Assembly (NCBI GenBank): GCA_947458545.1
Contig: CANGYH010000004.1
Span: forward strand, 1-64,000
Source of the DNA: Cytophagaceae bacterium
GTDB lineage: Bacteria > Bacteroidota > Bacteroidia > Cytophagales > Flexibacteraceae
Direction of reading: 5' to 3'
DNA: 64,000 nucleotides
Shown: one piece after another, positions 51,001 to 59,257 of the stretch
How the letters are laid out: each line of letters begins with the position of its first letter
Position numbering within the stretch: position 1 is the stretch's first letter
Position numbers and translations under genes: made by a program
The notes under the pieces: generated by a model
Told to the model about the DNA's origin: nothing
Database searches by the model: none
Seen by the model: only the letters and a program-made list of their open reading frames with translations

Positions 51001-52458
51001 AACCGCCTTGCAGCCGTCAATATCAATACGGGCGCCCTCCAAACCTGGAACCCTAACCTCAACAGCAGCGCCTACGACATCCAGATCTCTGGCGGCAACG
51101 CCTATGTGGTGGGGGCCTTTACCCAGGTGGGCGGCCAGCCACGCAATTACGCCGCCGCCATCGGCCTGGCAAGCGGCACCCCCACGGCCTGGAACCCCAA
51201 CCTCAACACCACTGCCAACGAGGTAGAGCTGCAAGGCAACAACCTGCTGGTGCTGGGGAGCTTTTCTTACGCTAAGCACCTAGACCGCACCGGGGCCCTG
51301 GCCATAAACCTAACCACCAATACGCTAGAAGACTGGGCACCGCGTGTAAACGGCACCGTAGAAAAACTGCTCGTTACGCCCACCAGTGTCATCGTCGGGG
51401 GCTCGTTCTCGTCTGCAGGGGGGCAGCCCAGGCAAAACCTGGCAGAGGTGCTCAAAACCAATGGGAATGCCACCACCTTCAACCCCGGGGTAAACAGCAC
51501 GGTAAATGCACTGGCGCTGCAAGGCACAACCCTATATCTGGGCGGAGCCTTTACGCAGGTAGGCACCGCAAACCGCAACTATGCCGCCAGCACAGACCTG
51601 GCCACCGGCGTAGCCCTACCGTGGAACCCCAACGCCAACAGCACCATAAACACCCTGGTGCTGCGCGGCAATACGCTGCTGGCAGGGGGAAGCTTTACCA
51701 CCGTCGGCGGCCAGCCCCGCAACAGGCTGGCACAGCTAGAGCTGGCCAGCGGCAATGCCACCGCCTGGAACCCCAACATGAACAGCACCGTGCAGGCCTT
51801 GCGCCTGAATGGAGACATCCTCTACGTGGGTGGCAGCTTTAGCCGCGTCAACAACAACGCGGAAACCCGCAACTACCTGGCCAGTTACGACTGGGCCACC
51901 GGAGGCACCCTCATGCCGTGGGACCCTGGCACCAACGGCACCGTCGGCACCATAGATACCAAGGGCAATGCCATCTTGGTGGGGGGCAACTTCCGCTCGG
52001 CTGCCGGGCAAACGGTAGGCAACATGGCCGTGCTGGGCACAGGTGGCAACTCGCAAGATTACTACCCCAACTTTAGCCAAACGGTTGAGTCCATCTTCAT
52101 AGACGACTCGATTGTCTATGTAGGAGGCTCTTTTTCAACGTACAACGGTGCGCCCGTGTTGGGTTTGGCTAAATTCCGTTACCAAGACGCAGACTTTGTA
52201 GTAAGCACCCGCCCTGCGTCGCAAGCCCTGCGCCTGGCCCTGGCCCCCAACCCGGCAAGCGGCACCACCCGTCTGCTGGCAGAGCCCGGTCAGCCCGTTA
52301 CTTACCAGGTTTTGGATTTGCAAGGCCGTGTCGTAGCACAAGGCCAGGGGCAGGGCACCCAGCTTCTGAACACCGATGGCCGCCTGATGCCTGGCACCTA
52401 TCTGGTGCATGCGCGCCTGGGCGGGCAAGCAGGCACAAACCTGTTGGTCGTCAGGTAG
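48067..52458 (+). CDS. 28-repeat propeller-type surface protein (delta-60/DUF5122-like) with T9SS tail
   Basis: ATG 48067 starts a signal peptide (MRLTFTYLLSLVCCLGFGLG...AQAQ); the frame is open to 47983 but crosses the promoter. From residue 35 to about 1375 I count 28 repeats of 46-51 residues with consensus NSTVxAL..GNxLYVGGSFTxVGGxxRNYLA...TGxxxxWNPN, close to delta-60/DUF5122 propeller blades; 28 fits four seven-bladed propellers. Repeats 1-12 form three copies of a four-repeat unit (the second of each has DGAGGWYIGGSF), while repeats 16-24 form three copies of a three-repeat unit. The last 80 residues are a T9SS sorting domain (LALAPNPASGTTRLL ... LVVR). Ligand unknown. It is followed by a terminator. 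Confidence 0.88.
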   Translation: MRLTFTYLLSLVCCLGFGLGLAQAQPVRRHFIETNGTVKTMARDGNRLYLGGSFSQAGYAANGVAWLSPGSDMVRAGFPRFNSTVQAALEDGAGGWYIGGSFTQVSGRSAPYLVHILADLSIDPNFEPAPNSTVHALASYGNDLIVAGSFTNIGGTAAARLARISKATGQADAAFTPNPGSTVRTLWVGGDILYAGGDFTRIYDQEVAYMAKINLATNALMPYAGANSTVYRMAKNGNNLYVGGSFSNAGFWTGYHAYYPTATDVPSFAMPKANSTVQVAVPDGAGGYYIGGSFSQVGGVNRRYLAHILADQTVDPAFDAAANSTVFAMQKVGNLLYVGGSFTNLAGSNINRVGCIDLTSGQLTNWNPDIGSGSVQAIYASATDVVLGGSFTRVGGKDQSYIARVSLADGTLLPSPAANSTVQTLAPVGNTLYAGGSFTASGWQTGYAAQLSTTSDNPSFNFPKVNGTINALQPDGAGGWYLGGSFSEVGNTQVRNLAHLLASGEVDASFVPGPNSTVHVLRLDGSTLYVGGSFTTIGGSSISRLAACDAATGTSNPSWNPAPNSTVQAIEVDGASVYFGGSFTQVGSTPRNYVAAASKASGAVLPWNPNTNSTVLKLLLVGNSMYMAGNFSTISGTNRRYLGVVDKGSGALGGWNPDANSPVYDILINRSRMYVAGAFTTIGGQPRNRVAQLSLATGNATTFNPNSNSSVESLALAGGTLYLAGSFTTLGAPARTREYLAQIDTTTGLATDWRPKPNASANVVRIVGTNVLVGGNFTWIKYSDARYMAGINLATNLITSFDANPNGIVYSIVVRDANTLLVGGSYTSIGGQTRNRLAALNATTGAASTWNPNLNGDVYCLALQDTLLYAVGNFTQVGNTRRAYAAAFNTSNNRLTAWDPRLSASANWVATAGQSVYVGGTFTFAKAVPNNYVMAVADDNQQVTAWAPTVNSTVHAIAFEGTNVYIGGDFSAVASTTRNRLAAVNINTGALQTWNPNLNSSAYDIQISGGNAYVVGAFTQVGGQPRNYAAAIGLASGTPTAWNPNLNTTANEVELQGNNLLVLGSFSYAKHLDRTGALAINLTTNTLEDWAPRVNGTVEKLLVTPTSVIVGGSFSSAGGQPRQNLAEVLKTNGNATTFNPGVNSTVNALALQGTTLYLGGAFTQVGTANRNYAASTDLATGVALPWNPNANSTINTLVLRGNTLLAGGSFTTVGGQPRNRLAQLELASGNATAWNPNMNSTVQALRLNGDILYVGGSFSRVNNNAETRNYLASYDWATGGTLMPWDPGTNGTVGTIDTKGNAILVGGNFRSAAGQTVGNMAVLGTGGNSQDYYPNFSQTVESIFIDDSIVYVGGSFSTYNGAPVLGLAKFRYQDADFVVSTRPASQALRLALAPNPASGTTRLLAEPGQPVTYQVLDLQGRVVAQGQGQGTQLLNTDGRLMPGTYLVHARLGGQAGTNLLVVR

Positions 52459-52706
52459 ACAGGGCACTTTGTGATCCTCAGATTGTCCTCAAAGGCCCGC
52501 CTGCGTTTGCAAGCGGGCCTTTGGTTTTTTAGTAACACGGGTTACTTACCCGCTTGTTTTTGTATGCATCTATGCGGCAATCCGTACAAAATACAGCAAG
52601 ACCACGATATTTTGCCGCATCTCTTCTTACTTTAGCTGCTTTCCTTGCCTGCACCTTCCAACCGGTTGAGGGACAGCCTCAGAGCCCTGGCCAACACCTC
52701 CTTTCT
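52459..52706. other. Region between the 28-repeat gene and the third RCC1 gene
   Basis: Holds the terminator at 52491-52530. The RCC1 frame is open through 52554-52706, and an in-frame ATG at 52572 would give a longer N-terminus with its own hydrophobic stretch (FAASLLTLAAFLAC); I prefer the later start. Confidence 0.5.
52491..52530 (+). terminator. Terminator of the 28-repeat gene
   Basis: AAAGGCCCGC and GCGGGCCTTT form a 10-bp stem with a 12-nt loop, followed by GGTTTTTT, 32 nt after the stop. Confidence 0.85.
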
Positions 52707-55700
52707 ATGAATATGCGCTACTTTCTTAGCCTGGCGGCCGCTTTTTGTGCCGCAACCGTAGCCATGGCCCAATCAACGGGCTCGGCTTATATGCTGGCGG
52801 GCATTTTCCAGAGCCCAGCCCCCTCTGCCCAGCCCTACGTACAGATTAGCCTCGGCGATAACTACGGCCTGGGCCTGCGGGCCGACGGCTCTGTGGCTGC
52901 CTGGGGCAACAATGCCTGGGGCCAGGCGACGGTGCCCCCCGGCCTGCGTGCCCTGCAGGTGCATGTCGGATTTCGCCTCAGCGCCGCCCTGCTGCCCAAC
53001 GGCCGCCTGCGCTGCTGGGGCCAAGATGCCTGGCAAGATAGCGGCATCGCCCTACCCCCCGGCTTGCGTATCCGCAGCCTGTCTAAACGGAGCCGGACCA
53101 TCGTTGCCATCAGCACCAGCGGCCAGGCCTACCTTGTAAATACAGACTCGCTGATGCAGGCCTTTCCGGGCCAGGCCTTGCGAGATGTGGCCATCGGCCA
53201 AAATTTTGGCATCGGCCTACGTACGGACAGTACCTTGGTAACCGGGGGCTTCTCCATCAACCCCGCCCCGCAAGACCGTTTTGTTGCCGTCGGTGCCGGA
53301 GACCGCTACCTGGTAGCCCTGCGCAAAGACGGCCGCCTCTTTGTGTGGGGCACTACTCCTATCGGCGCCTTGCTCACCGAGGGCAACCAGGTGCAAGATG
53401 CCGTAGATTTTGCCACCGGGCCTACCCACATGCTGGTGCAGCGGCGCAATGGCCAGGTTATTGGCATTGGCAGCCAACAGGGAGGTGCTACGGATATACC
53501 CCCAGGCCTAAGGGCGGCGGTGCAATTGTCTGCCGGCAACAATTGCAGCGCCGCCTTGATGGCAGACGGAACCGTGCGCGTCTGGGGCTTTTACCAAAAC
53601 GGGCAAACGCTTGGCGCCCCGCTGCGGGTGCGCATACGCAATGTTGACAATAGCAATGTTTTTAGTGGGCATATCGTGCGGTCTGACGGCACCGTGGGCT
53701 TGGTGCAGGCCCCCCAAATAACCCCTACAGAAGCGCGCAGCCTGCGCAATGTGTCGGCCATAGCAGGCTTGGCCAGCCACATTGCCTGGCTTACGCCCCA
53801 AGGTCAGTTAGGTGCCAAGGGGTTTCTGTTGCCCGTGCCCACTGGCACCTACCGCAGCGTTACAGCCATGAGCGACCGCAGTGGCCTGGCCCTGCGGGCA
53901 GATGGCACCTTGATTTCCTTTGGCCAGGCCCCTATGGCTATCCCGCCTAGCCTGGGCCGGGTGGTGCAGGTAGCAGCTTCTACCTATTATGCTTTTGCGC
54001 TGCGGGCCAACGGCACCGTGGTCGCGCTTGGCGACACCCTCGGCCGCCCTGTGGCGCCGCCGCGGGGCCTGGCCAACGTGCGCGCCGTTGCCGCCGGGGT
54101 AGATCATGGCCTGGCTCTGTTGGCAGACAGTACGGTGGTGGCCTGGGGCGGTAATGGGCAAGGGCAGCTCAATGTGCCGCCAGGCCTTGGCCGCGTGGTA
54201 GAAATTGCCGCCGGCTTTGGGTACTCTGCCGCGCTGCGGGCCGATGGCTCGGTGGTGGTTTGGGGCCGGTTGGTTACGGGCAATGGCACCGTCCCCCTCA
54301 TCTTGCCCGATGGCCTGCCGCGTATAACCGGCATCCGCGGCAGCGACTACTTTCTGGCCCTGCTGTACGATGCTGGCCAGGGCCCGAGGCAAAGCTTAAC
54401 GGGCAACATCTTTCTGGGCCGTAATACTGACTGCGTACAAGATGCCGACGAGCCAGGCCTGCCTGGCCGCGTTGTGGTGGCCAACCCCGGCCTCTACTAT
54501 GCCATGACGGACGACGCTGGCCGCTACACCCTCCGCGTTGATTCGGGTACCTATACCGTAGAGCAAGGCCTGGTAAATTCGGCCAGCATGGGCTTGCTAC
54601 AGCGGCAGCTTTGCCCTGCCAACAACGCTGGCTACACCACCACGGTGGGGCCTGCTGCACCCCAGGCCACCGGGCTAGACTTTGCCAACAGCGTGGTGGC
54701 CTGCCCCCTGCCCTCGGTGACGGTTTCGGCCAATCGCCGGCGCCGCTGCTTCAAAAACTGGACTTACATCACCTACGGCAACCGCGGCGCAGCCCCGTTG
54801 GCCGGGGCTGTCGTACACCTGCGCATGCCCCGTTTTGTACACCTGCTGGCAGCCAGCCGGCCTTACACCTACACGGCCCAAGACTCTACCTACCACTTTG
54901 CCGTAGGAGACCTAGCCCCCGATACCAGCGGCACCATCTCAGTAGTAGATTCGGTAGCCTGCCTGCCCGGCCTAATGGGCCTGGAGCAATGCACCCAGGT
55001 CTGGATTACCCCTGGCATCCAGCGGTGCCAGTGGCCGCAGAGCTTCGACGGGTCAGACATCGTGGCACGGGGCTTCTGCCGCCAGGGCACGCCGCGTTTT
55101 GTGCTCCGCAACCAGGGGCAGGCCATGTCTGCCTTCAGGCCATACCGCGTCTTTGCAGACTCGGTGCTGGTCTATGAAAGCGGCTACTTCCTCGGCGCCG
55201 GAGACTCGCTTGAGCTTTACGTACCCAACGCCTCGCCCCAAGCGGCCTACTACATCGAGGCCCGGCTAGACAGCACCTCGCCCTTCGGGCGCTTTGCCGT
55301 AGCTACGGCCAGCTGCCTGGCGGGCCCCACCGGTGGCCGCCAGATAGGCAGTTGGTTTGCAGGCGCCAGCAGCCCCGTGCAAGACATAGACTGCCAACCC
55401 ATCAGAGACAGCTACGACCCCAACGACAAGCAGGTGGCCCCGGCCGGCCTGGGCCCCGATGGCCGCATAGAGCCCGGCACCACGCTCAGCTACCGCATCC
55501 GCTTTATGAACAAGGGCAACGACACCGCCTTCGTCGTCCGCATCGTAGATACCCTCTCGCCCTTTTTGGATGTAAGCACCTTGCAGGTAACAGGCAGCTC
55601 GCACCGGGCCCAGGTAAAACTTTTGGGCCAGGGCACCCGCCCCGTGCTGGAGTTTCTCTTTGCAGGCATCAACCTGCCAGACTCTACCCGCCATGGCGCC

Positions 55701-56120
55701 CAGCGGGCAGGTGGCTTTGTCAGCTTTGAGGTTGAGCCCCGGGCCGATCTGCCGCTGGGTACCCGCATCTCCAACTTTGCCGACATCTACTTCGACTACA
55801 ACGACCCCATCCGCACCAACACCACGGCCAGCACCCTCTTCCGCCCCATCAGAGACCCTGGCCGCACAGATACCGTTGTAACCAGCCTCTGGCGCAACCC
55901 CCGCCGCACCGGCTTTGCGCTTTACCCCAACCCCGGCAACGGACACCTCACCCTTGTAACAGCCACTGGCGGCACCCTCCAGGTCATTGCCGCAGACGGC
56001 CGCCAAGAGCAGGTGCTGCTGCGCCCCGGCACGCAGGCCCAGAACCTCAGCCACCTGGCTCCGGGTGTGTACGTGCTGCGCCTCAACGGGCAGGCCCAGC
56101 GTTATGTGCGCCAGCCGTAG
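52707..56120 (+). CDS. RCC1-repeat surface protein with DUF7619-like module and T9SS tail
   Basis: The start at 52707 (MNMRYFLSLAAAFCAATVAMAQ) gives about 1,137 residues and a clean signal peptide; ATG 52572 is an alternative. Thirteen full and one partial RCC1 repeats are followed by the same C-terminal series as 15736-19185: LTGNIFLGRNTDCVQDADE (SdrD-like), RRRRC, GLMGLEQCTQVWITP, a DUF7619/DUF11-like domain (DSYDPNDKQVAPAGLG ... FADIYFDYNDPIRTNT) and a T9SS sorting domain (LYPNPGNGHLTL ... APGVYVLRL). Unlike its two paralogues it is GC-rich throughout, and its early repeats are more degenerate. It ends three bases from the convergent oxidoreductase gene. Confidence 0.87.
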   Translation: MNMRYFLSLAAAFCAATVAMAQSTGSAYMLAGIFQSPAPSAQPYVQISLGDNYGLGLRADGSVAAWGNNAWGQATVPPGLRALQVHVGFRLSAALLPNGRLRCWGQDAWQDSGIALPPGLRIRSLSKRSRTIVAISTSGQAYLVNTDSLMQAFPGQALRDVAIGQNFGIGLRTDSTLVTGGFSINPAPQDRFVAVGAGDRYLVALRKDGRLFVWGTTPIGALLTEGNQVQDAVDFATGPTHMLVQRRNGQVIGIGSQQGGATDIPPGLRAAVQLSAGNNCSAALMADGTVRVWGFYQNGQTLGAPLRVRIRNVDNSNVFSGHIVRSDGTVGLVQAPQITPTEARSLRNVSAIAGLASHIAWLTPQGQLGAKGFLLPVPTGTYRSVTAMSDRSGLALRADGTLISFGQAPMAIPPSLGRVVQVAASTYYAFALRANGTVVALGDTLGRPVAPPRGLANVRAVAAGVDHGLALLADSTVVAWGGNGQGQLNVPPGLGRVVEIAAGFGYSAALRADGSVVVWGRLVTGNGTVPLILPDGLPRITGIRGSDYFLALLYDAGQGPRQSLTGNIFLGRNTDCVQDADEPGLPGRVVVANPGLYYAMTDDAGRYTLRVDSGTYTVEQGLVNSASMGLLQRQLCPANNAGYTTTVGPAAPQATGLDFANSVVACPLPSVTVSANRRRRCFKNWTYITYGNRGAAPLAGAVVHLRMPRFVHLLAASRPYTYTAQDSTYHFAVGDLAPDTSGTISVVDSVACLPGLMGLEQCTQVWITPGIQRCQWPQSFDGSDIVARGFCRQGTPRFVLRNQGQAMSAFRPYRVFADSVLVYESGYFLGAGDSLELYVPNASPQAAYYIEARLDSTSPFGRFAVATASCLAGPTGGRQIGSWFAGASSPVQDIDCQPIRDSYDPNDKQVAPAGLGPDGRIEPGTTLSYRIRFMNKGNDTAFVVRIVDTLSPFLDVSTLQVTGSSHRAQVKLLGQGTRPVLEFLFAGINLPDSTRHGAQRAGGFVSFEVEPRADLPLGTRISNFADIYFDYNDPIRTNTTASTLFRPIRDPGRTDTVVTSLWRNPRRTGFALYPNPGNGHLTLVTATGGTLQVIAADGRQEQVLLRPGTQAQNLSHLAPGVYVLRLNGQAQRYVRQP

Positions 56121-56123
56121 GCT

Positions 56124-57326
56124 TTAGCGCCAATCGGCTGCAAACCATGTAGCATCCCACCCGGCAGGCAACTGGCCGTGCACCATTTGGTGCGCGGCCA
56201 ACCGCCCCAGCGCATCGGCGCACATGGCCGAGTAGCCGTTGCAGCCTGCCACCACGGCCAGGCCCGGGGCAGCCTGGTCAATCACTGGCCGCAAGCTCGG
56301 CGTACGGTGGATGATGCAATGCCGCAATTGCCAACTGGCAAAAGCCACCCCCGGCAGCAGCGCCTCCACCTGGGCCCGCAGCCTGGGCAGCAAGGCCTGG
56401 CTGGCCGCCGTGTCTGCAAACCAGGCCTGCACCTGGGCCAGTGTGTTAAAGTAGGGGTCTTCAGGCACGTTGCAGCCCATTTTCACGTAATAGCGGCCAT
56501 TGGGGTAGCGCATGGGGCCCGTCAGGTAGATGCCGTCGCGGTCGTCAAACCAACCCTCATAGAGCAGGGCAGGTAGATGGGCCAGGCGCTGGGTGGTGTC
56601 GGCATCCACCTCGGCCAGCACGGTCAGCTCGCCTTTCAGAGTCATGGCCAGGGGCCTGGGCAGCACACCCGTCATATTGGTAAAGGCCCCGGCGGCCAGC
56701 AGCACCCTCCGGGCCCATAGGTGGGGCTGGCCGTCTGCCAGGCGCAGGCGGTAGCCGCCGTCCTCGGGTTGGGCGCCTATCACCGTTGCAGCCAGTTGCC
56801 GCCCACCCCGCTGCCGCATCCGGCTCTGTTGGGCCGCCACCAGCGCCCGGGGCATGATGATGCCCGCCGGGCCGCCTTCTAGCCACCCCACCGGCGTGCC
56901 CTCAAACCGATAGGCGGGCACCGCCTTGGCCAACGCGGCCGCATCGGGCAGGTAGGTAGCCTGCACCCCTGCTGCCGCCGCCAGAGCGGGTGCTGCTTGC
57001 AGATAATCATCCGCCCAGTGCGGACTCACATACAAACACCCCACCGGCGCATGAAAACGCAGCCCCGTCTCTGCCTCTAGCCCTGCGTAGGCCTGGGTGG
57101 CCTCCAGGTTCAGGCGGGTCCAGGTAGCGTCTTTGCCCGTAAGCCTTTGGATGCGCCCGGCGTCGTAGTGGCTGGCAAATACGGTGTGGGGCAAGATAGC
57201 CGCCCCCTCGGCGGGCTCTGGCGGGCCCACCAGGCAAAGGCCAGGGCCAGCGTCTTGGGCCAGGTATGCCGCTGCGGCAGAGCCTACCAGCCCAGCCCCC
57301 ACCACGGCCACGTCGTAACGCTGCAT
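56124..57326 (-). CDS. FAD-dependent oxidoreductase, DAO family
   Basis: ATG 57326 (MQRYDVAVVGAGLVGSAAAAYL) gives 400 residues and puts the FAD-binding GxGxxG at the N-terminus. Other family marks are the segment RVLLAAGAFTN and the C-terminal TPSLRPVIDQAAPGLAVVAGCNGYSA that contacts flavin. DAO-family enzymes oxidise amino acids, sarcosine or glycerol-3-phosphate; the substrate cannot be read here. CACCTTTG lies four bases before the ATG. The longer frame to 57491 has no domain. No substrate-pathway neighbours are present. Confidence 0.85.
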   Translation of the reverse strand: MQRYDVAVVGAGLVGSAAAAYLAQDAGPGLCLVGPPEPAEGAAILPHTVFASHYDAGRIQRLTGKDATWTRLNLEATQAYAGLEAETGLRFHAPVGCLYVSPHWADDYLQAAPALAAAAGVQATYLPDAAALAKAVPAYRFEGTPVGWLEGGPAGIIMPRALVAAQQSRMRQRGGRQLAATVIGAQPEDGGYRLRLADGQPHLWARRVLLAAGAFTNMTGVLPRPLAMTLKGELTVLAEVDADTTQRLAHLPALLYEGWFDDRDGIYLTGPMRYPNGRYYVKMGCNVPEDPYFNTLAQVQAWFADTAASQALLPRLRAQVEALLPGVAFASWQLRHCIIHRTPSLRPVIDQAAPGLAVVAGCNGYSAMCADALGRLAAHQMVHGQLPAGWDATWFAADWR

Positions 57327-57498
57327 GGCACAAAGGTGGCCACCCCATAGGACACTTGCCTTGCCGCGGTGTATTTTCGGGCCTGCACGTCCATGCCAAA
57401 CCTTTTGGCTCACTAACCTATTAACCCTCGGCAGGTGCCGTGCTTGCGAGCTGTGTGCGCACAGCCACAAGGCGCAGCCTCCTATTACCAACTAGCCT

Positions 57499-58563
57499 AT
57501 GATGCACCGCACCCTGGCCCTGGCGCTATGCCTGGCGGCCTCTAACACCGCCTGGGCCCAAACCAAGCCAGACTCTGCCGCCACCGCCGACGACGACTTT
57601 TCGGCCTACGGCGACGCCGACGCCCCCGCCACCAGCTACTGCACCCAAAAGGTGCTGTACCTAACCCCTACCCGCCTGTTTTCTTTTGGCTACGAGGCCC
57701 AGGGGCCCTTTACCATGAAAACTACCCGCGAGGCGGCCAACGACGCCGACGTTAGCCAGACGACCGACGTCAGCAGCCTGCGCGGCTTCCGCTTTCAGAC
57801 CAATACGCCTGTCATCTCGCGCAACAACATCATCTTGAACGTGGGCCTAAGCTACTGGAACTCCACCTTCGACATGGCCGCCGCCCCCGCAGCCGGAGAT
57901 GACGACCTCACCGGACGCCTCCGCAGCCGGGGCTTGCGCACGGGTGGTCTGCAGGCCACGCTCTTCAAGCCGCTAGACAACAAGCACTTCATCATCGCCC
58001 AAGCTCAGGCCGACGTGAGCGGCAACTACCTGGGCTTCAACGAGCTGACGGGCCAGCAGCTTACCTACTCTGGCACGGCTATCTATGGGTGGAAGCCCAG
58101 CGACAACCTAATGTACGGCTTTGGCCTCACGCGGACATACCGAGCAGGCCAGGTGCTGCACATCCCGGTTATTCTCTTTAACCGCACCTTCAACCCGCGC
58201 TGGGGTATAGAGGCCATCGTACCTGCCCGGGCAGCCGTGCGGTACAACTTCTCGCCCAGCTCTATGCTGCTGGCCGGCTATGAGATAGAGGGCAACGCCT
58301 TCTTCTTGCCCGGTGCCGGTGCCGGGCCCGACCTCTGGCTGCGCCGCGGCGAGCTCAAGCCCCGCATCGGCTACGAGCAAAAACTGGCAGGCTTTGTGTG
58401 GCTGGCCGTGCAGGCCGGCGTGCGCTACAACTGGCGCTTTGCCGCCTTCGACACCCAGAACGGTGGTGATAAAGACCTAAAGGACAACCAAGGCAGAATT
58501 TTTAACACAGACATGGGCCTGCCCTTTTATGCGAACGTGTCCCTCAACCTCGTTTCTCCCTAA
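57499..58563 (+). CDS. DUF6268-type outer membrane beta-barrel protein
   Basis: The 354-residue protein has a signal peptide ending AWAQ. The body consists of alternating amphipathic strands (FIIAQAQADVSGNYLGFN, YGFGLTRTYRAG, RAAVRYNFSPSSMLLAGYE) and ends with an aromatic-poor strand YANVSLNLVSP, fitting an outer-membrane barrel of the DUF6268 type. Function is unknown. The DUF2147 gene follows after 59 nt with a heptamer tract between, so co-transcription is plausible. Confidence 0.75.
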   Translation: MMHRTLALALCLAASNTAWAQTKPDSAATADDDFSAYGDADAPATSYCTQKVLYLTPTRLFSFGYEAQGPFTMKTTREAANDADVSQTTDVSSLRGFRFQTNTPVISRNNIILNVGLSYWNSTFDMAAAPAAGDDDLTGRLRSRGLRTGGLQATLFKPLDNKHFIIAQAQADVSGNYLGFNELTGQQLTYSGTAIYGWKPSDNLMYGFGLTRTYRAGQVLHIPVILFNRTFNPRWGIEAIVPARAAVRYNFSPSSMLLAGYEIEGNAFFLPGAGAGPDLWLRRGELKPRIGYEQKLAGFVWLAVQAGVRYNWRFAAFDTQNGGDKDLKDNQGRIFNTDMGLPFYANVSLNLVSP

Positions 58564-58580
58564 AGGATAGCTGCCCCGCA

Positions 58581-58620
58581 CATTCAACTTTCAACTCTCA
58601 ACTTTCAACTCTCAACTTTC
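58581..58620. repeat. Heptamer tract CTTTCAA / CTCTCAA upstream of the DUF2147 gene
   Basis: Five 7-nt units plus a partial one (CATTCAA, CTTTCAA, CTCTCAA, CTTTCAA, CTCTCAA, CTTTC), ending two bases before the ATG at 58623. Same unit as at 13124. Confidence 0.88.
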
Positions 58621-58622
58621 GA

Positions 58623-59078
58623 ATGACCCGCCTCCTCCTCTTGCTGGCCCTCGTTTGGGGCAGCCTCACCTTCAACACCGCCCAGGCCCAGTCTGGCGCA
58701 GATGCCGTCCTCGGCGTCTGGAAAAACGGCGAGGGCACCGGCATGGTGCAGATCTACAAAAAGGCCGACAAGTATTTTGGCAAGATCGTCTGGCTCAAAA
58801 TCCCCAACGACGCCAACGGCAAACCCCGTACTGACATCAACAACCCGGAAGAAAAACTGCGCAACCGCCCCCTGCGCGGCCTAGAGAACCTGCGCGACTT
58901 TACCTACGCCGGCGACAACCTCTGGGAGAACGGCCAGATCTACGACCCCAAAACCGGCAACGACTACAGCTGCAAAATGACCCTGACAGACGCCAACACC
59001 TTGGAGGTGCGCGGCTTCATCGGCATCTCCCTCCTCGGCCGCACCGACGTGTGGAAGCGCCAGCAGAAGAAGGGGTAA
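58623..59078 (+). CDS. DUF2147 domain secreted protein
   Basis: The 151-residue protein has a signal peptide (MTRLLLLLALVWGSLTFNTAQA) and the DUF2147 pattern: GVWKNGEGTGMVQIYKK, FGKIVWLKIPND, NGQIYDPKTGNDYSCKM and RGFIGISLLGRTDVW. It is probably a small periplasmic beta-barrel of the lipocalin type; the ligand is unknown. The ATG follows directly on the heptamer tract. A strong terminator follows the gene. Confidence 0.88.
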   Translation: MTRLLLLLALVWGSLTFNTAQAQSGADAVLGVWKNGEGTGMVQIYKKADKYFGKIVWLKIPNDANGKPRTDINNPEEKLRNRPLRGLENLRDFTYAGDNLWENGQIYDPKTGNDYSCKMTLTDANTLEVRGFIGISLLGRTDVWKRQQKKG

Positions 59079-59103
59079 TCCAACCCCTACCCATCCAACC
59101 AAA

Positions 59104-59133
59104 GAGCCAAGGCAAAAGCCTTGGCTCTCTTTT
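59104..59133 (+). terminator. Terminator after the DUF2147 gene
   Basis: GAGCCAAGGC-AAAA-GCCTTGGCTC, perfect 10-bp stem, followed by TCTTTTTT. Confidence 0.9.
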
Positions 59134-59142
59134 TTAATAGAC

Positions 59143-59223
59143 GCAACTCTCGCAAGTCTTTAGCGACGCGATTAGCGGAGCGATGACTTGTGACACGCCT
59201 ACTGACGCACAGTCTTCAGACTA
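59143..59223 (-). repeat. 80-bp dispersed repeat, copy B
   Basis: Its reverse complement starts TAGTCTGAAGACTG and ends GCTAAAGACTTGCGAGAGTTGC (last part), matching copy A at 22529-22608 including the shared core GTCACAAGTCATCGCTCC. It lies between a terminator and the acyltransferase stop. Confidence 0.85.
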
Positions 59224-59257
59224 ACCACGCCTGGTATCAGCCCCGACCCGCCTTGCC

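Noticed and set aside
48331-51279. Long minus-strand frames opposite the 28-repeat gene (334 and 378 codons)
   Set aside because: Repeated antisense of the blades; the sense frame has a signal peptide, repeats and a T9SS tail.
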